From: Nemertoderma westbladi
Lineage: Eukaryota > Xenacoelomorpha > Nemertodermatida > Nemertodermatidae
Reading direction: 5' to 3'
Length of the DNA stretch: 48,648 nt
NCBI GenBank assembly: GCA_032718475.1
Contig: JAUCBJ010004255.1
Location: 1-48,648, forward strand
Shown here: one piece after another, positions 9,495 through 21,100 of the stretch
Layout: every line of letters starts with the position of its first letter
Position numbering within the stretch: the first letter of the stretch is position 1
Translations under genes and position numbers: made by a program
The notes under the pieces: model-generated
Seen by the model: the letters and a program-made list of their open reading frames with translations, nothing else
The model's database searches: none
Told to the model about the DNA's origin: nothing

Positions 9495-9683
9495 CTTTTG
9501 TTGGGCACAACTTTGCAAAGTCCGCAATTTACTTCCTCATGGCCTCCCATCTGTCTAATACCATCATCTGCTGCCACTGTGCTCAACCCTATAACTTTTG
9601 TCAGACTTCCAACCCGGAGGGCACCAGTTCGATTCCACCTGGACTTCATTATCGACTTTGCCAAAACTGTGCCCAACAAAAAG
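9495..9683. repeat. 189-bp inverted-repeat element with tRNA-like core
   Basis: The terminal arms 9495-9522 and 9654-9683 are inverted copies (CTTTTGTTGGGCACAACTTT against the complement of AAAACTGTGCCCAACAAAAAG, with small gaps). Inside, AGTTCGATTCCA (9626-9637) is a B-box-like motif. The preceding CAGACTTCCAAC resembles the SINE-like segment at 29965-30030. It lies in the short intron between two symplekin exons. No protein frame is credible. Confidence 0.6.
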
Positions 9684-9899
9684 TTATAATAATATGAAAC
9701 CCACTCATTCACCCATAACCTCAATAATAAATTATTATAATAATTAAATACCGCCCTGTTACTTCAGCATGGCGTCGCATATGCTATTATAATATATGTT
9801 AGTTCTTTCGACGAATCGGGCTACATAAGTGCTAATTCTTTTAACAATTAGCTACACAATTTATCATTAAACATTTCAATTTTGTTGTTTTTATTTTAG

Positions 9900-10101
9900 A
9901 TTCCCAAACAGCATCCAATTCTCCAATATTCTGAACTGAAACAACTTGGCACTCACGCCCTTCAGGATCTATTGACTCTGGTTACCTCACAACACGTGAC
10001 TAGCATTAATCTGATGACTGCATTGACTGCCCTTACTAATATAGCAAAACAAAGACCTACTTATATCGCTATGGTGCTACAGGCCTTTGAGTCCCTTTAT
10101 G
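9900..10101 (+). CDS. SYMPK: Symplekin, internal exon (HEAT repeats)
   Basis: Acceptor TTGTTTTTATTTTAG; donor G^GTAGGT at 10102. The exon is 202 bp, entering in phase 0 and leaving one base of a codon. It encodes IPKQHPILQYSELKQLGTHA, then a region ending INLMTALTALTNIAKQRPTY and VLQAFESLY. Human symplekin has [20 protein letters not shown] and VIQAYETLH at the same places. The trailing G joins TG of the next exon to give Val ahead of [10 protein letters not shown]. The exon is followed by a 22-kb intron that contains two other genes. Confidence 0.95.
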
Positions 10102-10495
10102 GTAGGTATAGCTAGACTGACAATTTATATTACTTTTATTACAGCAGTAACACATTTATACCGGATACTTTTAATATTCTACCATAATGTGTGAATTGAA
10201 TATCTACCTCTAGGTATTCGGTTACTCATGATTATGTGTTACAGGAGTTCCTTTACAGATTGGTTTCGGTTGAGTTATCTACAACAAACGTATGTGAATC
10301 TCGAGTCAACAATGTTGGAATTCCCAATATCCTGCATCCCATATATCTAGGTTTATTGGCGTTTGGGTAATTAGTAACACTAGGTTTACTGGCTCTAAAT
10401 CTATAAAATATAAATTACACACCAAACAGCGAAACCAAAACACTGTTGGAGTCTCAAGTTGTAGTCATAATTGTAGGCTTTGTATCAGTCTGGGC

Positions 10496-10566
10496 TGGGC
10501 ATGGGGTCGAACTCGGGACCTCCCAACTAGAAGTCAAAGTGATGGACCAATCCACCAGCCAACTGG
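10496..10566 (-). repeat. tRNA-derived SINE-like fragment
   Basis: On the minus strand the order is TGGCTGGTGGATTGG (A-box-like), a spacer containing TTGGGAGGTCC, then GAGTTCGACCCC (B-box, 10514-10503). Spacing and order fit a tRNA-derived Pol III head. Cloverleaf pairing is incomplete by eye, so I call it a SINE head, not a tRNA gene. Confidence 0.5.
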
Positions 10567-13350
10567 TAGGTAGGAAGTAAGTAGGGACAATATATTTTAC
10601 AAAATCCCAATATAATAAACTCCCCTACCAAAAACCAGAAATGAAACGTTTTTTATTGTTCATTATTATTTGAGTAAATCCTTTAATATTATCTCGTTAT
10701 TAATGGCTAATACTCCATAACTCCTTACGCAATGGATTTGTTGTCTAGTTATGGGTCTAGTCTAGTTAGGCCTACTGTAACTGACTTTCATCATATCTGA
10801 AAATCTGCACCTGTATTTTCAACCGTTTAGCTATTGTAAAGTGCCAGGGCCATGTGGGTGGATACGAATGACACATTAATTCTCGCCACGCCCACTAAAT
10901 TAATTGATTAATCACATTCATTTATTAATATATCATATCTAATTGTTGGCACACTTGCGTTACTTACCGCACTGTACGGTTTTATGTAAAAACAATCTCC
11001 AAAAGAAACCATGTAGGTCTACTAACGTCGACGTCACTGTACTACAGTATGTAAGCTTGTAAGGCTACTCCCTACTGGTATTGTATCAGTTCAGTTGTAT
11101 TATAATTATATTATATCATAACAACAAAGCGCGAGAAGCAGCAACTATTCAACCCTAAACCACTTCGCTGCCTTGGGAAGATGTGATGTAAGTACATGGT
11201 GATTCTTGATATATTGAAATATGACGTATTCGATTTGGATGTCGAACGCGTGGTTAACTATAATAGACCAATGATGGATTTGGACTAATGGGAATTATAC
11301 TGTTATTATATCATGGCATATAAATTACTGAAGATTGCTGATTGTAGTACACCTTCATTTTGGATGATGAATTTATTAATTGGTAATTGTTCGTAATCCC
11401 ATTGGAACGCGAACCCAGGACCGGACAGTTCAGTAGGCCTACATAATTTCAGTTCCCTGACACCAGAAATAGCTACTTTTTATGATTGGCTACCGAACTA
11501 GCATAGGCTGATACTGTGATAGGTTTGGTACCGATAGATGTACTGGTTTTCCCTCTGTCAATTTGTGATGGTAGAATAAATGTTGACGTTGCAGTCCAGC
11601 TGTTTGTAGTTTCTGAGCTTACCGGTAGGCGATAGCCTACCAACACAATGAGCAGAAGGTAGTACCGCCTACCGGTACTGTACTGCTGTAGCATAGTAGT
11701 AGTAGCAGAGTTGTTTGATACTACTGCTAGCAGGTACAGAGGTAGGCCCTTCCGGCAGTCCGGTCTGTTGGTAGTACTACGATACTACTAATACTGCCGC
11801 AATAATCACCATCAATCCGATGCTAAGCTATTTCCGGACCGGTCAGCCGAGGCGGCGCAGCCCTTCACCCTTGGAGTCGCGTAACCGCACCGTTTGTTTG
11901 TGCAAAAGCAATACCTACTGCTGTACTGCAATAAGCCTAACGCATAAAGCAGTAAAGTACCAGTACCTAATAAGAAGGCGGCACTACTAAACTGTGCTAT
12001 GCTTAGTACAGTAGTTCTGAGGTAGGCCTACAGTACAGTACCGGCTAACCGGTACCTGGGTACAGTCAGACAGTAGTAGCTAGTCTGTTAGTTTTTTCCA
12101 TTTTGTCTGTTTGTATAAATTAGGCCGAATTGTTTACGCACGCGCTAGGTAGGCCTACCGCCTAATGGAAGAAAATAGCTACCAAATTAAGCAGCTACAG
12201 CCCTACCACAGTACCAGGAAGCAATCATCTGATCATTAGAACGGAATATTGGTAGCGGTAGTTCAGTAGTTCGAAGAAATGTATTTTTACAAATATCTAC
12301 CTACCAGCGCAGTGAGTGCTACTACCGGTACGGTAATGCAGTACTACAGTAGGCCTACCGTACGTATATACATTAATTAAAGTGTTAAGTGTAGTAATGA
12401 TGTAGGCCTAGTGTTTTTACAGGTAGTCAGGTAGTAACAAGCAAACTATGTGCCGACATGAGGCGATCTGACCGCCTGTAGGATCCGATATCGATATCTT
12501 CTACACGAAGCTCACTGCACTGTGTATGGGCAGGTGCCAGGGGCAGATGGGTATTATTTCTATCCCAAGTTCTGCATCATAATGCTGCCTCAAACATCAG
12601 GATCAGACTATAACACTACAGCACTATGGGTACATCAGTATCAGTACAGTATTTGGCAGTTTGGAGTCTCGATAACGCAAGGGCAGAAGATTCTGTTGGC
12701 ACGTGACATGAATATCACGTTAATTGCATGTCAATGCTTTAGTTATTAGTTGTACTATTGCTATATCCCATTTGCTTTGCCTCTGTGATAAACGTTGGGC
12801 CTACTGGTTGCCGCTGAGTTAGCACTTTTCTCCAATTAAGCCATTAATTTTAAATTTCTACAAAATTGAAAAAATTACCAATAACTGAAATATACACGAT
12901 GTATGCACAAGCACGCGTGCAATGCGACACGCCAAATATCCTTGAAACATATCTTTGTAAGTAACAAACAAGGTGTCGATACCATAAATGCTGGCCAGTG
13001 GCCAATATCTTCCCTGTCAGCCTGTGTAAGCTAATTCTGCTAGGGATGGTACACTGGTACAGTCACTCACTAATGGTAAGGGGAGCCTTTTCGTTGCGTT
13101 GCCTCCAGTAGTCGATAACTTAACTTCTGTTAATGTTGACAGAAAGATATATAGAATAATTTATTTATACATCTAAAAAGAGAGTTGAATACCGGTACCA
13201 CTGTTTATCAGACTTAGTGGAATTGTTACAGGATCAATCTGAAGCTGTTTCAGTTGTATATTAGGGCCTAACTACGATCTGATCAGGCTTACAACCAACG
13301 TAATATATGTGGGAACTCTAGTGCGGTTGTAGCTGGGGTCGGTACCGGTA
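10567..13350. other. Intron 5 left part: non-coding, rich in short palindromes
   Basis: No exon or RNA gene was recognised. Between about 11400 and 12450 the sequence is dense in TAGGCCTAC, CCGGTA and GTAGTA/CAGTAC words, which make several short open frames without protein character. The 5' regulatory region of the TMED-like gene must lie toward the right end, but no TATA box or Inr could be assigned with confidence. Confidence 0.4.
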
Positions 13351-14031
13351 ATGATGCATTTACATTTGAGTTGGACTCTACTCGTCTACTTGGTTATATT
13401 TTCTTCTCGAGATTCGAGTTGTTTCGCCAGCGAATTCACTTTCGAGTTGCCGGACAATGAGAAACAATGTTTCTACGAGGTGCGGGAGAAAGACGAAGAA
13501 TGTTTGCTCGAGTACCAAGTGGTGTCTGGCGGAAAGTACGATGTAGACATACAGGTGAGAGACCCTGGGAACAGGGTCATACACCAGGACACTAAGAAAC
13601 AGTACGACACATTCACCTGGAAGACCAGCGCGCCGGGGGCCTTTACCTTCTGTTTCAGCAATGAATTCAGCTCTTTTAGCCACAAAGTCATATTCTTTGG
13701 TATTTCGTGCGGCGATGATCCGATGTTGGGGGGTGAGGATGACGATCGGCCCGGGGCCATGACCCAGATGGAGGCCAACACACTGGCTATATTCGAATCC
13801 TTGAAGGCGGTTATAAGTTACCAGACTCACTTCAGACTCAACGAGTTTACTGGCCGACGCGTCGCCAATGGACTCCATAACCGCGTTCTTTGGTGGAGCG
13901 TCGGGGAGATAATAGTCCTCCTTTCTGTCGGAGTTGGACAGGTTTTACTTGTGCGTAGCTTCTTTTCCGACAGGAAGAACGTTGGCAGTAGGCCTAGTGG
14001 TCCGGGTGGTAAAGTCAGGATTGGGGTTTAG
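13351..14031 (+). CDS. p24 family cargo receptor, TMED3/TMED7-like, intronless
   Basis: A single open frame of 226 codons encodes a complete p24 (TMED) protein. An N-terminal signal peptide covers about residues 1-27. The GOLD domain starts EFTFELPDNEKQCFYE and includes GGKYDVDIQVRDP, KKQYDTFTW and FCFSNEFSSFSHK, with its two conserved cysteines. A coiled-coil segment around residues 137-175 contains TQMEANTLAIFESLK and YQTHFRLNE. The transmembrane helix at about 182-203 (WWSVGEIIVLLSVGVGQVLL) is followed by the cytosolic FF motif (RSFFSDRK). These proteins cycle between ER and Golgi in COPII/COPI vesicles. The sequence is closest to the gamma subfamily. The usual short dibasic tail is replaced by a longer Gly/Pro/Arg-rich end. 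It lies in sense inside symplekin intron 5. Lack of introns suggests a retrogene or ancestral intron loss. Confidence 0.92.
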   Translation: MMHLHLSWTLLVYLVIFSSRDSSCFASEFTFELPDNEKQCFYEVREKDEECLLEYQVVSGGKYDVDIQVRDPGNRVIHQDTKKQYDTFTWKTSAPGAFTFCFSNEFSSFSHKVIFFGISCGDDPMLGGEDDDRPGAMTQMEANTLAIFESLKAVISYQTHFRLNEFTGRRVANGLHNRVLWWSVGEIIVLLSVGVGQVLLVRSFFSDRKNVGSRPSGPGGKVRIGV

Positions 14032-14473
14032 TTTTTTAATTAAATGTTTTGTCTAAATGTGTATCAGATTAAGAGCTTCTCTGCGCAGACGTCTAGGTCT
14101 GTAGAGGGAGTGCTCTTATTCTATCATACTTTATGGGGGACTTCGCGCAACACGTGAAGAGTGAGTGACCCTTCCAGGTTCTAAGGTGTCTGTAATATTC
14201 CTTTCCTAGTGGGTTCATCTTGGCTAAATCCGCTCCTGGTAGAGTTTGAAAAAAGTTAATTAATTCAGTTCTCAGGTTAAGGAAAACATTCAACAGCTAT
14301 TAACGATGCGCGCCACGAACGCTAAACTCATGGCCTGCCCTATTCGCATCGATTACATGAAGTTATCCTCCCCCCTAAAGAACTGAAATATAATGATTTG
14401 TCATTCCATAGGTGCCCTGGTCTGATCTGGCCTGTCGTTTTGTTTTATACAACCTCGTCTAAATGATAATAAT

Positions 14474-14479
14474 AATAAA
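14474..14479 (+). terminator. Candidate poly(A) signal of the TMED-like gene
   Basis: AATAAA lies 443 bp after the TMED stop codon, followed within about 30-60 bp by T/G-rich sequence (TTTTGGTGTTTGGTG). This is the first canonical hexamer that I noticed downstream. It is also inside the symplekin intron and would have to be ignored by symplekin transcripts. Confidence 0.4.
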
Positions 14480-15120
14480 TGAACATAAATATTTAAGACA
14501 TGTTTTGGTGTTTGGTGACAACGGTTTGTACCTTTTTTTTATATTTTGTATTTATTTTGGTGAATTTCGATATAAATCAGTACACAAAGGATCGGGATAA
14601 TTAATACTTATATTTCGGTTGCTTTGGGTAGAACTGCAGTAGAATTATAGCAACTAATCATGGTTGATATTCTAGAACAATGTCTCAAAGGGCGCTATTA
14701 TCAGTTGACCCGATGGGCGCGTTAACCAGGTGTTCATTTCCAAATAAATATCATTCCTTTCTTTCACATTTATTTGCTGGACTTAAAGTAAACTACCATA
14801 ACCCGTCCCAGAAATTATTTGCACCACATCACATTTATTAGTGAATATATAATATATAAACAATTGTATGTAAATATACTCCATGTGACGCACAATATTC
14901 TCCTGATTTCGGTATGATATTCCATTTTTTAAGGACTTTTAATTATAATATTGATGTACCGGTATCATCGGCTTTCTGATTTGTCATTACTAATATTTGT
15001 ACGAATGTTACAAACAATTATGCTTTTAAATGTATTCTCGGGGTTTGGTATCTATTATTTATATGAATTATATACTTTCACCTGATGACCGCGACTTCCA
15101 ATAATTTATTGACACGTTTG
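14480..15120. other. AT-rich intron sequence before the large array
   Basis: No gene or mobile element was recognised. Confidence 0.4.
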
Positions 15121-18100
15121 TTGTTGAATTTAATGAAAATAATATTAACCCGCCTAGATGGTGATTCATTTGTTGAGAATAACATTAACCCACCAGTTTG
15201 CTGAGTAAGTTATTGATAATTAACATTACCCCGCCAATTTGGGTGTAATTTATTGACAATAACATTAACCCGCTATTTGGGTGTGTAATTTATTGACAAT
15301 AACATTAACCCGCTATTTGGGTGTGTAATTTATTGACAATAACATTACCCCGCCAATTTGGGTGTAATTTATTGACAATAACATTAACCCGCTGTAATTT
15401 ATTGACAATAACATTACCCAGCCATTTGGGTGTGTAATTTATTGACAATAACATTAACCCGCTATTTGGGTGTAATTTATTGACAATAACATTAACCCGC
15501 TATTTGGGTGTGTAATTTATTGACAATAACATTAACCCGCTATTTGGGTGTAATTTATTGACAATAACATTAACCCGCTATTTGGGTGTGTAATATATTG
15601 ACAATAACATTAACCCGCTATTTGGGTGTGTAATTTATTGACAATAACATTAACCCGCTATTTGGGTGTGTAATATATTGACAATAACATTACCCCGCTA
15701 TTTGGGTGTGTAATTTATTGACAATAACATTAACCCACCAATTTGGGTGTAATTTATTGACAATAACATTAACCCGCTATTTGGGTGTGTAATTTATTGA
15801 CAATAACATTAACCCGCTATTTGGGTGTGTAATTTATTGACAATAACATTACCCCGCCAATTTGGGTGTAATTTATTGACAATAACATTAACCCGCTGTA
15901 ATTTATTGACAATAACATTACCCCGCCATTTGGGTGTGTAATTTATTGACAATAACATTAACCCGCTATTTGGGTGTGTGATTTATTGACAATAACATTA
16001 ACCCGCCAATTTGGGTGTAATTTAATGACAATAACATTAACCCGCTATTTGGGTGTGTAATTTATTGACAATAACATTAACCCGCTATTTGGGTGTGTAA
16101 TTTATTGACAATAACATTACCCCGCTATTTGGGTGTTATTTATTGACAATAACATTAACCCGCTATTTGGGTGTGTAATTTATTGACAATAACATTACCC
16201 CGCCACTTTGGGTGTAATTTATTGACAATAACATTAACCCGCTATTTGGGTGTGTAATTTATTGACAATAACATTACCCCGCCATTTGGGTGTGTAATTT
16301 ATTGACAATAACATTAACCCGCTATTTGGGTGTGTAATTTATTGACAATAACATTAACCCGCTATTTGGGTGTGTAATTTATTGACAATAACATTACCCC
16401 GCTATTTGGGTGTTATTTATTGACAATAACATTAACCCGCTATTTGGGTGTGTAATTTATTGACAATAACATTACCCCGCTATTTGGGTGTTATTTATTG
16501 ACAATAACATTAACCCGCTATTTGGGTGTGTAATTTATTGACAATAACATTACCCCGCTATTTGGGTGTTATTTATTGACAATAACATTAACCCGCCATT
16601 TGGGTGTGTAATTTATTGACAATAACATTAACCCGCCAATTTGTGTGTAATTTATTGACAATAACATTAACCCGCTATTTGGGTGTGTAATTTATTGACA
16701 ATAACATTAACCCGCTATTTGGGTGTGTAATTTATTGACAATAACATTACCCCGCTATTTGGGTGTTATTTATTGACAATAACATTAACCCGCTATTTGG
16801 GTGTGTAATTTATTGACAATAACATTACCCCGCTATTTGGGTGTTATTTATTGACAATAACATTAACCCGCTATTTGGGTGTGTAATTTATTGACAATAA
16901 CATTAACCCGCTATTTGGGTGTGTAATATATTGACAATAACATTACCCCGCTATTTGGGTGTAATTTATTGACAATAACATTAACCCGCTATTTGGGTGT
17001 GTAATATATTGACAATAACATTAACCCGCTATTTGGGTGTGTAATTTATTGACAATAACATTAACCCGCTATTTGGGTGTGTAATTTATTGACAATAACA
17101 TTAACCCGCTATTTGGGTGTGTAATATATTGACAATAACATTACCCCGATATTTGGGTATGTTATTTATTGACAATAACATTAACCCGCTATTTGGGTGT
17201 GTAATTTATTGACAATAACATTAACCGGCTATTTGGGTGTAATTTATTGACAATAACATTAACCCGCTATTTGGGTGTGTAATATATTGACAATAACATT
17301 AACCCGCTATTTGGGTGTGTAATTTATTGACAATAACATTAACCCGCTATTTGGGTGTGTAATATATTGACAATAACATCAACCCGCTATTTGGGTGTGT
17401 AATTTATTGACAATAACATTAACCCGCTATTTGGGTGTAATTTATTGACAATAACATTAACCCACTACTTTGGTGTAATTTATTGACAATAACATTAACC
17501 CGCTATTTGGGTGTGTAATATATTGACAATAACATTAACCCGCTATTTGGGTGTGTAATTTATTGACAATAACATTAACCCGCTATTTGGGTGTGTAATT
17601 TATTGACAATAACATTAACCCGCTATTTGGGTGTACAATTTATTGACAATAACATTAACCCGCTATTTGGGTGTGTAATATATTGACAATAACATTAACC
17701 CGCTATTTGGGTGTGTAATTTATTGACAATAACATTAACCCGCTATTTGGGTGTAATTTATTGACAATAACATTAACCCGCTATTTGGGTGTGTAATATA
17801 TTGACAATAACATTAACCCGCTATTTGGGTGTGTAATTTATTGACAATAACATTAACCCGCTATTTGGGTGTGTAATATATTGACAATAACATTAACCCG
17901 CTATTTGGGTGTGTAATTTATTGACAATAACATTAACCCGCTATTTGGGTGTAATTTATTGACAATAACATTAACCCGCTACTTGGGTGTAATTTATTGA
18001 CAATAACATTACCCCGCTATTTGGGTGTGTAATTTATTGACAATAACATTAACCCGCTATTTGGGTGTGTAATTTATTGACAATAACATTAACCCGCTAT

Positions 18101-21100
18101 TTGGGTGTGTAATATATTGACAATAACATTAACCCGCTATTTGGGTGTGTAATTTATTGACAATAACATTAACCCGCTATTTGGGTGTAATTTATTGACA
18201 ATAACATTAACCCGCTATTTGGGTGTGTAATATATTGACAATAACATTAACCCGCTATTTGGGTGTGTAATTTATTGACAATAACATTAACCCGCTATTT
18301 GGGTGTGTAATTTATTGACAATAACATTAACCCGCTATTTGGGTGTGTAATATATTGACAATAACATTACCCCGATATTTGGGTATGTTATTTATTGACA
18401 ATAACATTAACCCGCTATTTGGGTGTGTAATTTATTGACAATAACATTAACCGGCTATTTGGGTGTAATTTATTGACAATAACATTAACCCGCTATTTGG
18501 GTGTGTAATATATTGACAATAACATTAACCCGCTATTTGGGTGTGTAATTTATTGACAATAACATTAACCCGCTATTTGGGTGTGTAATATATTGACAAT
18601 AACATCAACCCGCTATTTGGGTGTGTAATTTATTGACAATAACATTAACCCGCTATTTGGGTGTAATTTATTGACAATAACATTAACCCACTACTTTGGT
18701 GTAATTTATTGACAATAACATTAACCCGCTATTTGGGTGTGTAATATATTGACAATAACATTAACCCGCTATTTGGGTGTGTAATTTATTGACAATAACA
18801 TTAACCCGCTATTTGGGTGTGTAATTTATTGACAATAACATTAACCCGCTATTTGGGTGTGCAATTTATTGACAATAACATTAACCCGCTATTTGGGTGT
18901 GTAATATATTGACAATAACATTAACCCGCTATTTGGGTGTGTAATTTATTGACAATAACATTAACCCGCTATTTGGGTGTAATTTATTGACAATAACATT
19001 AACCCGCTATTTGGGTGTGTAATATATTGACAATAACATTAACCCGCTATTTGGGTGTGTAATTTATTGACAATAACATTAACCCGCTATTTGGGTGTGT
19101 AATATATTGACAATAACATTAACCCGCTATTTGGGTGTGTAATTTATTGACAATAACATTAACCCGCTATTTGGGTGTAATTTATTGACAATAACATTAA
19201 CCCGCTACTTGGGTGTAATTTATTGACAATAACATTGCCCCGCTATTTGGGTGTGTAATTTATTGACAATAACATTAACCCGCTATTTGGGTGTGTAATT
19301 TATTGACAATAACATTAACCCGCTATTTGGGTGTGTAATATATTGACAATAACATTAACCCGCTATTTGGGTGTGTAATTTATTGACAATAACATTAACC
19401 CGCTATTTGGGTGTAATTTATTGACAATAACATTAACCCGCTATTTGGGTGTGTAATATATTGACAATAACATTAACCCGCTATTTGGGTGTGTAATTTA
19501 TTGACAATAACATTAACCCGCTATTTGGGTGTGTAATATATTGACAATAACATTAACCCGCTATTTGGGTGTGTAATTTATTGACAATAACATTAACCCG
19601 CTATTTGGGTGTAATTTATTGACAATAACATTAACCCGCTATTTTGGTGTGTAATATATTGACAATAACATTAACCCGCTATTTGGGTGTGTAATTTATT
19701 GACAATAACATTAACCCGCTATTTGGGTGTGTAATTTATTGACAATAACATTAACCCGCTATTTGGGTGTGTAATATATTGACAATAACATTACCCCGAT
19801 ATTTGGGTATGTTATTTATTGACAATAACATTAACCCGCTATTTGGGTGTGTAATTTATTGACAATAACATTAACCGGCTATTTGGGTGTAATTTATTGA
19901 CAATAACATTAACCCGCTATTTGGGTGTGTAATATATTGACAATAACATTAACCCGCTATTTGGGTGTGTAATTTATTGACAATAACATTAACCCGCTAT
20001 TTGGGTGTGTAATATATTGACAATAACATCAACCCGCTATTTGGGTGTGTAATTTATTGACAATAACATTAACCCGCTATTTGGGTGTAATTTATTGACA
20101 ATAACATTAACCCACTACTTTGGTGTAATTTATTGACAATAACATTAACCCGCTATTTGGGTGTGTAATATATTGACAATAACATTAACCCGCTATTTGG
20201 GTGTGTAATTTATTGACAATAACATTAACCCGCTATTTGGGTGTGTAATTTATTGACAATAACATTAACCCGCTATTTGGGTGTGCAATTTATTGACAAT
20301 AACATTAACCCGCTATTTGGGTGTGTAATATATTGACAATAACATTAACCCGCTATTTGGGTGTGTAATTTATTGACAATAACATTAACCCGCTATTTGG
20401 GTGTAATTTATTGACAATAACATTAACCCGCTATTTGGGTGTGTAATATATTGACAATAACATTAACCCGCTATTTGGGTGTGTAATTTATTGACAATAA
20501 CATTAACCCGCTATTTGGGTGTGTAATATATTGACAATAACATTAACCCGCTATTTGGGTGTGTAATTTATTGACAATAACATTAACCCGCTATTTGGGT
20601 GTAATTTATTGACAATAACATTAACCCGCTACTTGGGTGTAATTTATTGACAATAACATTGCCCCGCTATTTGGGTGTGTAATTTATTGACAATAACATT
20701 AACCCGCTATTTGGGTGTGTAATTTATTGACAATAACATTAACCCGCTATTTGGGTGTGTAATATATTGACAATAACATTAACCCGCTATTTGGGTGTGT
20801 AATTTATTGACAATAACATTAACCCGCTATTTGGGTGTAATTTATTGACAATAACATTAACCCGCTATTTGGGTGTGTAATATATTGACAATAACATTAA
20901 CCCGCTATTTGGGTGTGTAATTTATTGACAATAACATTAACCCGCTATTTGGGTGTGTAATATATTGACAATAACATTAACCGCTATTTGGGTGTGTAAT
21001 TTATTGACAATAACATTAACCCGCTATTTGGGTGTAATTTATTGACAATAACATTAACCCGCTACTTGGGTGTAATTTATTGACAATAACATTACCCCGC

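Noticed and set aside
13378-13878. Minus-strand frames opposite the p24 gene
   Set aside because: Shadows of the coding strand; no recognisable protein character, while the plus-strand frame has all p24 landmarks.
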